NCBI GenBank assembly: GCA_002422725.1
Contig: DITE01000008.1
Span: forward strand, 1 to 64,000
Length of the DNA stretch: 64,000 nt
From: Bacteroidales bacterium UBA6192
Lineage (GTDB): Bacteria > Bacteroidota > Bacteroidia > Bacteroidales > F082
Direction: 5' to 3'
Shown here: positions 8,916-17,900 of the stretch, piece after piece
Layout: the number at the start of each line of letters is the position of its first letter
Numbering within the stretch: the stretch's first letter is position 1
Made by a program: the position numbers and the translations under genes
The notes under the pieces: model-generated
Database searches by the model: none
What the model saw: the letters and a program-made list of their open reading frames with translations, nothing else
Told to the model about the DNA's origin: nothing

Positions 8916-9635
8916 TTATCTCGCCCAAAGGTTATACTTCAAAATGCAATAAATAGCTTTAACCCCGTCCCTCCAGTTGATCTTTTTGCCTTCGGCATAG
9001 GTGCGGCCGTAATAGGAAATTCCAACTTCGTAAATGCGAATACCAGGCACACGGGCTATTTTGGCCGTAACTTCAGGTTCAAATCCAAAGCGGTTTTCCC
9101 TGAGCCGGATTGGTTGTAACACTTCGCGTTTAAACAGCTTGTAACCTGTTTCCATATCGGTCAGGTTCAGGTTGGTGAACATATTCGACAAGGTGGTCAG
9201 GAACTTGTTCCCGATCGAATGCCAAAAGAACAGGATGCGGTGCGGGTTGCCTCCCGAAAAGCGCGAACCATAAACGACGTCAGCCATTCCTTTCAAAACA
9301 GGCTCCAGTAGGAGAGGGTAATCATTTGGATCGTATTCGAAATCAGCATCCTGCACCAGCACATAATCAGCTGTTGCCAATTCAATACCTTTTCGGATCA
9401 CAAAACCTTTCCCACGATTGGGGGCCGATGCCAACACTTGCAGCGAAACATCCGGATGCATGGCTTTGAAATGCTCCACCCTGACCAGGGTATCGTCTTT
9501 CGATGCATCGTCAACAATAATGATCTCTGAATCCAAATGGTTTTTCTTCAGGCTGGCGGTTACTTTTTCCAGAACGCTTTCGATGAAGGTTGCCTCGTTG
9601 TAAGCAGGAATAACAATGGACAGAAGTTTGGACAT
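8916..9635 (-). CDS. Family 2 glycosyltransferase (DPM1/polyprenyl-phosphate type)
   Basis: A 239-residue soluble GT-A enzyme. It starts with LLSIVIPAYNEATFIESVL, has the nucleotide-sugar Asp pair IIVDDASKDDT near residue 40 and the metal-binding QDADFEYDP (D-x-D) near residue 97, then GSRFSGG and the acceptor-side METGYKLFKREVL. This is the DPM1-like branch, which usually loads a hexose onto polyprenyl phosphate at the cytoplasmic face and so supplies GT39-type enzymes such as its neighbour. No C-terminal membrane anchor is present. The start fits a -7 box 18 bases upstream. Confidence 0.92.
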   Translation of the reverse strand: MSKLLSIVIPAYNEATFIESVLEKVTASLKKNHLDSEIIIVDDASKDDTLVRVEHFKAMHPDVSLQVLASAPNRGKGFVIRKGIELATADYVLVQDADFEYDPNDYPLLLEPVLKGMADVVYGSRFSGGNPHRILFFWHSIGNKFLTTLSNMFTNLNLTDMETGYKLFKREVLQPIRLRENRFGFEPEVTAKIARVPGIRIYEVGISYYGRTYAEGKKINWRDGVKAIYCILKYNLWAR

Positions 9636-9652
9636 AAACTGATAATGAAATG

Positions 9653-9660
9653 CAAAAGTA
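9653..9660 (-). promoter_or_regulatory. -7 promoter box for the GT2 gene
   Basis: Reads TACTTTTG on the minus strand, 18 bases from the start codon, so the leader would be only about ten bases long. Confidence 0.5.
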
Positions 9661-9794
9661 GCAATTTACGACAAAACCTTTCGGATGAATTTGCAGAAGT
9701 TGCGGGTTGTTTCAACATAAAGGCCTAATGCAGGTTTATCCTGACGAAACCATGAATGAAAATAACCTGATAAGCTGTTTATACGCCAAAAAAA

Positions 9795-10928
9795 CTATTC
9801 CTGTGAACCCATCAGCCTCACATCGAATGTGTTGTCGATGATCAATGCAGGACCGAAGCTGTTGGCGATATGCTCCCAGGGAACCATCTTGAAGTTTTGG
9901 GTAGTGTCCTGCCCGTTGTTTTTGTTGTAGCCATCCTGGGCTATGAAAAAACCATTTGGAAAGCGGTCGTTCATGGCCATATTGATCACATCAATACCGT
10001 CGGTTTCTTCCACAGCATCGGTGTTGCTGCTATCAACAATACGAAAGCATCCCAGAAATTTGTTTTTGCCGCCTCTTTCGAAAACAGCATATGAATTATC
10101 ACCCTGAACCGATGCCAGCAGATAACCGCGGCCTTCACTTCCATAATATAGCGTGAGCCCTTCAATATCGGGAACGACAAAGGATTGTGAGGTGTCTGCC
10201 ACCGATTTTCGGTCGCCTCCCTTGTCGGGTTCGGCAAGATATTTCCATATCCCGTAAGTTTCTTCACCCACATACAAATAACCAAGTTCATCGTCGGCTA
10301 CACAACCCTCGGTTTGCTCCCCTACTTTAAAACTTCTGACCAAACGTCCGTCAATGCGGTTGTTGTCTGTGGCAAAAAGCTCCCATTGCTCCATGTTTCC
10401 GCTTTTGCTGTTCATAAAAGCGTAGAATTTTCCACTGATTGCGCTTTTGTAAAGACAGAAACCATACACCTCGTCGAGTGCTGAACGGATGGTGCGGGCC
10501 GAGATATCTATCAGTGTTCCTGAATCCGGCTCAATCCTGTAAATGGAAATAGAATTGAACGAACGGTTGCTGGCTGCCACGATATCAACGACCTGACCAT
10601 TCAGATTGAAGCCATACCGGACATCAACATTGTTGACCCGGCCCGATTGAACAAACTGAACTTCTTTGCCTTCGAGATTATACACCACAAGTCCGGCTTT
10701 TTTGTTGGTTGTTATGACAAGGCTTTTGGAAGTTTCTTTCGGATGAATCCAAATTGCAGGGTCATCGGCCGAATCACCTTCTGTGTCCATCACATTGGTT
10801 TCGATGGCTGCTTCCACCTGATTGCAGGAATAATTGGAACCTGGTTCTTTGTATTGCTTTTCGCCTGGAATGCATGCAAATGCTAAAAGCATCATGGCAA
10901 AAAGGCTGAGGTTATTAATGCTTTTCAT
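9795..10928 (-). CDS. Beta-propeller phytase-like lipoprotein (3-phytase)
   Basis: A 377-residue secreted protein of the beta-propeller phytase family, calcium-dependent enzymes that release phosphate from inositol hexakisphosphate. Visible family signatures are DSADDPAIWIHP near the N-terminus, VVYNLEGKEV, VRYGF, DEVYGFCLY, TEGCVADDELGYLYVGEE in the middle, PDIEGLTLYY and EETDGIDVIN. The acidic residues in these motifs form the calcium and phosphate sites in known members. The ATG at 10928 gives a short signal peptide ending LLAFAC, so the protein is probably a lipoprotein, although the lipobox is imperfect. A longer reading from 11006 has no signal-like start. It stands alone; no phosphate regulator is next to it. 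Confidence 0.88.
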   Translation of the reverse strand: MKSINNLSLFAMMLLAFACIPGEKQYKEPGSNYSCNQVEAAIETNVMDTEGDSADDPAIWIHPKETSKSLVITTNKKAGLVVYNLEGKEVQFVQSGRVNNVDVRYGFNLNGQVVDIVAASNRSFNSISIYRIEPDSGTLIDISARTIRSALDEVYGFCLYKSAISGKFYAFMNSKSGNMEQWELFATDNNRIDGRLVRSFKVGEQTEGCVADDELGYLYVGEETYGIWKYLAEPDKGGDRKSVADTSQSFVVPDIEGLTLYYGSEGRGYLLASVQGDNSYAVFERGGKNKFLGCFRIVDSSNTDAVEETDGIDVINMAMNDRFPNGFFIAQDGYNKNNGQDTTQNFKMVPWEHIANSFGPALIIDNTFDVRLMGSQE

Positions 10929-11142
10929 GGTTGGTTTGTAGTTGATAAGCAATTCTTTAATCCTGTTAACCTGATTGTTTCGTTTAGGAAAACTGTCGAT
11001 TAACAATCAGCTAACAAAATAAACCATAATTTGAACTGCTTGCCAAAAGATTACTTTAATTCTTTGTTAAGATTTTGATTTTATTGAACAGATCAGATGT
11101 TGTGGTATAACTGATGTTGAAATTCAGTTTCCATTCTGACTA

Positions 11143-11160
11143 TAGATTTGCGTATTTTTG
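11143..11160 (+). promoter_or_regulatory. Two overlapping -7 boxes upstream of rbfA
   Basis: TAGATTTG (11143-11150) and TATTTTTG (11153-11160) both match TAnnTTTG and lie 14 and 4 bases before the ATG at 11165. The first gives a leader of about eight bases and the second would give a leaderless message. Confidence 0.45.
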
Positions 11161-11164
11161 CATT

Positions 11165-11503
11165 ATGGAAACACAACGTCAACAAAAAATAGGCCGATTG
11201 TTACAGCGCGACCTAAGCGAAATATTTCAGTTTGATATGAAGGCAGTGGCTGCTGGTTCATTGGTCACAGTTACTAAAGTGACTGTTTCGCCCGATTTGT
11301 CCATTGCCAAAGTTTTCCTGAGCTTGTTTGGCACAAAAGACAAGCAGGTGATATTGGCCGCTATCAAGCTTCATTCAAAGGAAATCAGGTTGTTGCTTGG
11401 TAAAAGAGTTCGTCACCAACTCAGGATTGTACCGGATTTGATGTTTTTTCTGGACGATTCGCTCGATTATATTGAGCACATTGATCATTTGCTTCACGAA
11501 TGA
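11165..11503 (+). CDS. rbfA: Ribosome-binding factor A
   Basis: RbfA binds the 30S subunit and helps the last steps of 16S rRNA maturation, notably at low temperature. The 112-residue product starts METQRQQKIGRLLQRDLSEIF and shows the KH-fold core with VTVTKVTVSPDLSIAKVFLS and LRIVPDLMFFLDDSLDY, all standard RbfA signatures. The ATG at 11165 is preferred to one at 11114 because the extra 17 residues match nothing in the family and two promoter boxes lie between them. In Bacteroidetes rbfA often precedes an FtsX-type permease gene, and here a methyltransferase and an SDR gene stand between the two. Confidence 0.95.
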   Translation: METQRQQKIGRLLQRDLSEIFQFDMKAVAAGSLVTVTKVTVSPDLSIAKVFLSLFGTKDKQVILAAIKLHSKEIRLLLGKRVRHQLRIVPDLMFFLDDSLDYIEHIDHLLHE

Positions 11504-11546
11504 GTTTTCAAAGCGGTTAACAAAATAAACAATCACCTTTTTTTTC

Positions 11547-12368
11547 ATGCAATACGATCCGATAAAGCGAAGTCTCGGCAAGGTTTTTAATAACAGTCCT
11601 TTTACGCGTAAGCTATTTTATAACCTGTTGGACATACTCCTGCTCAGGTCATGGCACATCAGGCGCGAAATCAAACAATGGGCAGAGCAAAACAAAGGCG
11701 CGAAAAATATACTTGACGCAGGCTCAGGCTTTGGACAATATGTCTATTACATGGCAAAGTCGAATCACAACTGGCAGATTCTTGGCCTTGATGTTAAAAC
11801 TGAGCAGATTGACGATTGCAATCAATTTTTTGGCCGGATTGGATTGTCACAGACCATATTTCAGTATGCTGATCTCACAAAAATCAGTTTTGATAACAAG
11901 TTTGATCTTGTCCTTTGTGTAGATGTTATGGAACACATCGAAGAGGATGTACTTGTGTTGACAAACTACCATAAAGCATTGAAGAAGGGTGGTGTGTTAC
12001 TGATCTCCACGCCTTCGGATCAGGGTGGTTCCGATGTTCACGACCATGATCAGCACGAAGACGGTGCGGTTGGATTCATCGATGAGCATGTGCGCGATGG
12101 GTATGGGATAGAGGAATTGGGTGAAAAGCTCAGAAAAGCCGGATTCTCCAAATCCGAAATTCGCTATCAGTATGGCCCACCTGGCCGTTTGTCCTGGAAA
12201 CTGTCGATGAAATATCCGATTTTGTTGTTGAACGTTTCAAAACTTTTCTTTGTTTTGTTACCTTTCTATTATTTGCTTGTCTTTCCTTTGTGCTTGGTAT
12301 TGAATTTTGCCGATGTCAGGTTAAAACACCAAACAGGTACCGGATTGGTGGCCAAAGCCTGGAAGTGA
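11547..12368 (+). CDS. Class I SAM-dependent methyltransferase with membrane-associated tail
   Basis: A 273-residue UbiE/UbiG-like methyltransferase. Motif I is ILDAGSGFGQY (residues 55-65), the acidic residue of motif II is in LGLDVKTEQ, and the post-II strand is DLVLCVDVMEHIEED. LLISTPSD followed by a His/Asp-rich stretch (HDHDQHED) comes before the substrate region. Residues about 225-255 form a strongly hydrophobic double segment, suggesting membrane attachment and perhaps a lipid substrate. It lies 43 bases after rbfA in the same direction and is probably cotranscribed. The methyl acceptor is unknown. Confidence 0.88.
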   Translation: MQYDPIKRSLGKVFNNSPFTRKLFYNLLDILLLRSWHIRREIKQWAEQNKGAKNILDAGSGFGQYVYYMAKSNHNWQILGLDVKTEQIDDCNQFFGRIGLSQTIFQYADLTKISFDNKFDLVLCVDVMEHIEEDVLVLTNYHKALKKGGVLLISTPSDQGGSDVHDHDQHEDGAVGFIDEHVRDGYGIEELGEKLRKAGFSKSEIRYQYGPPGRLSWKLSMKYPILLLNVSKLFFVLLPFYYLLVFPLCLVLNFADVRLKHQTGTGLVAKAWK

Positions 12369-12485
12369 GTCCATAGGCAAAATCTTTCGTGCCGGTTGGT
12401 AAATTTATGAATAGAATAGACAGGAGTATAAACTTTATATCTTGGCTTATTTAGCCATGACCCCTAATTATAAAATACCTGACCT

Positions 12486-13415
12486 ATGAAAACAGATCAA
12501 ATACATACTATTTTGGGTGCTGGAGGCACTATTGGAAAAGATTTGGCCATACAGCTCAATCAACTGGGGAAAACAGTTCGTGTAGCCGGAAGAAGTCCAA
12601 CGAAAGTTAACACGAATGATGAAGTTGTTGTTGCAAACGCTTTTAATCTCAATGAGGTGCGGACTGCTGTGAAAGGTTCAGAAGTGGTATATCTCACTTT
12701 GGGCTTGCAATACAACATAAAGGTATGGCAGCATGAATGGCCTCAGATTATGGATAACACCATTATTGCCTGCCAGGAAAATGGTGCGCGACTGGTATTT
12801 TTCGACAATGTGTATATGTATGGAAAGGTAGCAGGCTGGATGACAGAGGAAACCCCTTTCAATCCATGCAGCAAAAAGGGTGAAGTAAGAGCAAAAATTG
12901 CTTCAAAACTTCTCGGGGAGATGAATAAAGGGAACATTAAGGCATTGATAGCCCGCTCAGCGGACTTTTATGGCGCAGAGGCTGTGAATACATTTGTACT
13001 GCCCATGGTTTTCACAAAGCTTAAAAGTGGTGGTAAAGCCAATTGGTTAGGAAAAGACGAGGTGGCACACTCCATGACTTATGCTCCTGATGCTTCAAAA
13101 GCAGTAGCTCTTTTGGGAACAAGTCCGGAGGCTTTCGGACAAACCTGGCATCTGCCCACACATCGTGATGCACTTAATGGTCAAGAGTTTATCCGGGAAG
13201 TGGCTGCAGTTTATGGCGTTAAGCCCAACTATTCAAACCTTAGCCGGTGGATGATGCACATGGCAGGCTGGTTTAATCCGCTGGTAAAAGAATCGATCGA
13301 AATGATGTATCAATACGAATTTGAGTATCTGTTCAGCAGCAACAAGTTCGAGAGTGCCTTTTTTACTCCGGTTTCCTATCACGAAGGAATTCTGGCCACC
13401 GCAAAGGGAATATGA
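12486..13415 (+). CDS. Atypical extended SDR / NAD(P)-dependent epimerase-like protein
   Basis: A 309-residue Rossmann protein. The dinucleotide site TILGAGGTIGKDL (G11-x-G-G-x-x-G17) begins the chain and is followed by an Arg-rich strand end VRVAGRSPTK, which favours NADP(H). VYLTLGLQY and RLVFFDNVYMYGK follow; Y-M-Y-G-K replaces the classical Y-x-x-x-K spacing. SADFYGAEAVN and EFEYLFSSNKFE near the end are typical of the NAD-dependent epimerase/dehydratase superfamily. Substrate unknown. It sits between the methyltransferase and the permease with gaps of about 100 bases on each side, so it may be its own unit. Confidence 0.85.
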   Translation: MKTDQIHTILGAGGTIGKDLAIQLNQLGKTVRVAGRSPTKVNTNDEVVVANAFNLNEVRTAVKGSEVVYLTLGLQYNIKVWQHEWPQIMDNTIIACQENGARLVFFDNVYMYGKVAGWMTEETPFNPCSKKGEVRAKIASKLLGEMNKGNIKALIARSADFYGAEAVNTFVLPMVFTKLKSGGKANWLGKDEVAHSMTYAPDASKAVALLGTSPEAFGQTWHLPTHRDALNGQEFIREVAAVYGVKPNYSNLSRWMMHMAGWFNPLVKESIEMMYQYEFEYLFSSNKFESAFFTPVSYHEGILATAKGI

Positions 13416-13501
13416 TAAACGCATTTCTGCAGCTTGTTTAAGTATCCATTCGGAGATCGGCCCTTATCAGTCTGGCAGTAACTTTTGAAGCTAATTTAGC
13501 T

Positions 13502-13509
13502 TACTTTTG
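13502..13509 (+). promoter_or_regulatory. -7 promoter box for the LolC-like permease gene
   Basis: TACTTTTG matches TAnnTTTG. The TTG at 13485-13487 is 14 bases away, shorter than usual. Transcription near 13516 leaves a leader of about 13 bases to the TTG start at 13529. Confidence 0.45.
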
Positions 13510-13528
13510 CAGGATAAATTTGCCCTTA

Positions 13529-14767
13529 TTGAACCTGCCTTTTTTTATTGCAAAACGCTATCTGGCAGCAAAAAAAAGCCATAACCTGATTAATATTATT
13601 TCGGGGATTTCGGTTATTGGTGTTAGTATCGGAGCCTTTGCACTGATTGTTGTGCTGTCTGTTTTCAATGGTTTTGAGCAGGTTATCAGCGGTCTGGTGA
13701 ATAGTGTAAGCCCTCATCTGCTCATCGAACCCCGGCTTGGCAAAACCATCGACACAACCTTGTTTCCTACCGGAAAGATTCAATCAGTTATGGGTGTAAA
13801 AGCCCTGGTGGGAGTCACCGAAGAAGATGCCCTTTTCAGGTATGATGATAAACAACACATTGGCCGGATAAAAGGCGTAGGCAATGCCTATGAATCGCTG
13901 GGAGAATTTGACAAACTGATGGTTCAGGGGTCTTTTGTGCTTTCGCGCGATGGCTTTCAGTTTGCTGTGCCTGGTGCAGGCGTATCCTGGTATCTGGGTC
14001 TGAATATCAATAATCCTTCGGCTCTTGTAACCGTGTATGTGCCAAAACGTGGAAAAGCATCGGTGATGTCGTTCGATCAGGCATTTAACAGTTTAGGAAT
14101 ACAGCCTATTGGTGTTTTTTCGTCGCAGCAGGACTACGATGCCAGGTATATGATAGTGCCACTCGAATGGGCCAACACTCTGCTGGGATACGAGAACGAA
14201 GTAAGTGCATTTGAAATCTACCTGACCGACAACAAGTATCTTGGCAAGGTCCAGAAAACAGTAAAACAGCTTTTAGGGAATGACTATTTGGTCAGAGACC
14301 GTTTCGAACAACAGGAAACCCTTTACCGTATTATGCGGTCGGAAAAATGGGCAATTTTTATCATACTCACTTTCATTTTAATCATGGCTACATTTAATGT
14401 GGTGGGATCGCTAACCATGATCATCGTTGACAAGCGCAAAGATATAGCCGTGCTGGCAAGTCTTGGAGCAGCCCGTCAACTCATCCGTAAGCTTTTTCTC
14501 ACCGAAGGATTGCTGATATCGTTGGCAGGAGGTGTTGCAGGCTTGGTTGCCGGTATTATTGTTGTTTTGATTCAGCAGCATTTTGGGCTGCTAAAGCTTG
14601 GAAATGAAGGAGGTTCATTTATTATCGATGCCTATCCGGTTGACCTTCATATTATGGATGTTATCGCCGTTTTTTTAACTGTGTTTGTGATCGGCCTCAC
14701 CTCATCGGCCTACACTGTTTTTCAGTCATTGAAACGAATGGGTGATGAAAAAGTAGTGAAAGGATAG
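13529..14767 (+). CDS. FtsX/LolC-like ABC transporter permease, TTG start
   Basis: Permease of the lipoprotein-releasing type: a four-helix FtsX protein with a large periplasmic MacB-like domain between helix 1 and helix 2. In the Lol system such proteins extract lipoproteins from the inner membrane. The chain begins NLPFFIAKRYLAAKKSHN and has the first helix around residues 22-45. The periplasmic domain runs to about residue 265 and three helices end the protein. SLGAARQLIRKLFLTEGLL is the FtsX coupling segment. There is no in-frame ATG near the start. TTG at 13529 gives the usual Bacteroidetes N-terminus; TTG at 13520 is an alternative. No ATPase gene is adjacent. Confidence 0.88.
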   Translation: MNLPFFIAKRYLAAKKSHNLINIISGISVIGVSIGAFALIVVLSVFNGFEQVISGLVNSVSPHLLIEPRLGKTIDTTLFPTGKIQSVMGVKALVGVTEEDALFRYDDKQHIGRIKGVGNAYESLGEFDKLMVQGSFVLSRDGFQFAVPGAGVSWYLGLNINNPSALVTVYVPKRGKASVMSFDQAFNSLGIQPIGVFSSQQDYDARYMIVPLEWANTLLGYENEVSAFEIYLTDNKYLGKVQKTVKQLLGNDYLVRDRFEQQETLYRIMRSEKWAIFIILTFILIMATFNVVGSLTMIIVDKRKDIAVLASLGAARQLIRKLFLTEGLLISLAGGVAGLVAGIIVVLIQQHFGLLKLGNEGGSFIIDAYPVDLHIMDVIAVFLTVFVIGLTSSAYTVFQSLKRMGDEKVVKG

Positions 14768-14935
14768 TTATTCATTAACCCGAAACTCTCGATGCAACCT
14801 GATGACATTCCGCCTTGTCTTCAATCTATGGTCAATGGTTTAATTATATTGTTAAAACAGCGTACCTTAACGATTTATTTATAATCTTTGTATTACTTTT
14901 TGATTCAATACATGTTCAACACAAATTTTCACAGT

Positions 14936-17900
14936 ATGAAAGTATTTTACGCCTTAATCAGTCTGTGTTTCACCGTCTGCATCTTGTTCAATGTCAGTCC
15001 GCTGAATGCCCAATCAATTTTCACCGGAAGTGCAGATTCGCCTGAGCTGTCAGTTTTACAAACAAATCAGGATGGTCTGAAGCTTCGCAACACGCTTGGT
15101 GTAATAAATTTAGGCACCACCACTTCACAAGGTAGTTTGTTTACAAGGCTCAGTGTGAATGGGTATGTGAACAACCAGCAGTTCGGCTCACCCGAGGTAC
15201 CCGTTTATCGCAAACTTATCGAGTTGCCTGCCGGTGCCGGTGTTTCAATCCGTATCGAAGGTTATGAGGTGAAAGAGTATTCTCTCGACGAGTTTGGATA
15301 CCAACAATTGTTGTATCCTTCTCAACCTCCCAGAAGCAAGTCAATAGATGAGCACGATCTGGTAATGAATCAGAAAGCCTATGAACAAAACGGATATCCT
15401 TCGTCCGAATTGGTAACTGTGGATGAGCTTGGAACAATGAGGGGCAGCCACATTGCCCGCTTGAATATTTCGCCGGTGCAATACAACCCGGTTCTTAACA
15501 CTATTCGGGTGTATGAAAATATTGAGTTTAGCCTGCATTTTGTAAATGCTGATTTTGGGCAAACCATGGAAAGGAAAAAAGCATTGAAATCACCCTGGTT
15601 CAATGGCCTGAACCGTCATTTACTGAACCGTATTCAGGTGGATGAACGGGAGAATTTTACCCGCTATCCTGTCACTTACGTGATCGTCAGCGACCGTATG
15701 TTCGAATCACAATTAGAAGAATTTATTGCATGGAAAACCAAGAAAGGTTTTACCGTTGTGGAGGCTTATACAGATATGCCGGAGGTAGGCAACACCACTG
15801 CAAGCATCAAAGCTTATCTCGAAAGCCTCTATGATGCAGGAACAGCAGAAAATCCGGCTCCTTCCTTTGTGTTGTTTGTAGGCGATATTCAGCAGGTGCC
15901 AACCTGGAACAATGGCGATGGGGTCACCGACAGGAATTATGTTGAGTATACCGGTGATCTTTTTCCGGAAATTTTCTACGGACGCTTCTCGGCCCAAACA
16001 ACAGCCCAGCTTCAACCCATGATTGATAAAACCCTGCAATACGAAGAATATACCATGCCCGATCCATCTTATCTCGACGAAGTGGTGATTGTGGCAGGTG
16101 TCGATGGCTCGCATGGCTATAACTGGGGTAATGGTCAGGTGAATTATGGAACAATAAATTATTTCAATAACAACCACGGCATCACCGCACATGCATTTCT
16201 ATATCCTGCATCAGGAAGTCAGTCTGCTCAGATCAGACAACATGTGAGCGATGGGGTTACTTTCTCAAATTATTCAGCCCATTGCAGCCCTGACGGATGG
16301 GCTGATCCATCATTTGTTAAAAGCCATATCCCTGCACTTCAGAATGCTGATAAATATGGTTTTATGTTGAGCAACTGCTGCTCTTCGAGCGAGTATCAGC
16401 TTGACGAATGCTTTTCAGAAGCCATTGTTAGAGCTCCCGGAAAAGGAACAGTAGGACATGCCGGCGGTTCAAACAGTACTTATTGGGACGAGGATTACTA
16501 TTTTGCCGTTGGCGTTGGAGCGATAACAGAAGTTCCGCCTGCTTATGAAGAAACAGGTCCTGGAGCATTCGACGGGCTTTTTCATACCCATGGCGAAGTG
16601 TTTGCTGAATGGTATACCACGCAGAGTCAGGTCATTTTTACCGGAAATATGGCCGTTACAGAAGGTTCACCGGGTATGGCACAGTATTACTGGGATATTT
16701 ATAATCTGATTGGTGATCCATCACTGATGGTTTATTTTTCTGAGCCACCTGTTATGGTTGTCAGCCATCCCTCTTTTCTTCCCCTGGGCTCTGCTTCAAT
16801 TGAAGTGTCAACTGTGCCCTATGGATATATTGGCTTTTCGATTGAAGGTCAATTGTTTGGTTCCGGTATAGCAGATGAGTACGGCCAGGCTTTTATTCAG
16901 CTCGATCCGATTACCATGCCCGGAATAGCCGACCTTGTTGTTACGGCACAAAACTATCAGCCTTATTCAGGAACTGTTATTGTGAGTGCTCCCGATGGAC
17001 CTTATGTGATCTATCATTCTCATGCCATACAGGATGAGGACGGGAATGCACAGGCCGATTTTGGTGAAGCTGTTCAATTGGATATGACCATGGAGAATGT
17101 AGGAAATGGCTTGGCTTCCGCAGTAAACGTAACGATAAGCTCAGACAGCCCATTTGTTACCATCACGGATAACGTGGCTGATTTTGGCGATATTGACGGA
17201 AACGAAACCGCCTTTGTTGCCAATGCCTTTGCATTTGAAGTGCACAACAATGTGCCCGACAAACATCCAATCCGGTTTAATCTGATGTCCGAAAGTCAGT
17301 CCAAAGAAATCTGGAGCAGTTACTTTACCATTCAGGCTCATGCTCCCAACGTTACTTTACAAAGCTTTACAGTGGCTGATGAAGGAGGAGATGGTAATAT
17401 TGAGCCGGGAGAAACAGCCGTTTTATCTGTTTTCGTTCAAAACACAGGATCTTCCAGTTTATATGAATTGGTGTCGCAACTGAGTTGCAATAACCCCTCC
17501 ATGCTCATCAACACCGAGCCTCTGGCTTTCGAACTACTCGAAAGTGGTCAGGTGTTGCAAATGGACTTTGCGGTTATGGCATCGCCTGATATTACCGATG
17601 GCAGCACAGTGCTTTTTGACCTTCAGACAATCGGAAACAATGATTATAACGCAGTAAACAATTTCAGCCTCACTGTTGGACAGATACCTGTTCTGGTACT
17701 GAACCTTGCCAACAGTCCGTCAATGGAGGCCATGCAATCATGTTTTAACACACTTAATGTTGGAAATGAACTTGTTGCCGGTATGCCTGCTGATCTTACC
17801 CTATACAAGAGTGTTTTTGTATGTCTGGGTATTTATCCCGATAATTATGTGCTAAGCACCAGCGATGGGCAGAAACTGGCCAATTATCTTGATCAGGGTG

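Noticed and set aside
15713..16192. 159-codon antisense frame inside the Kgp-like gene
   Set aside because: Opposite strand of a catalytic domain with strong motifs; no independent signals.
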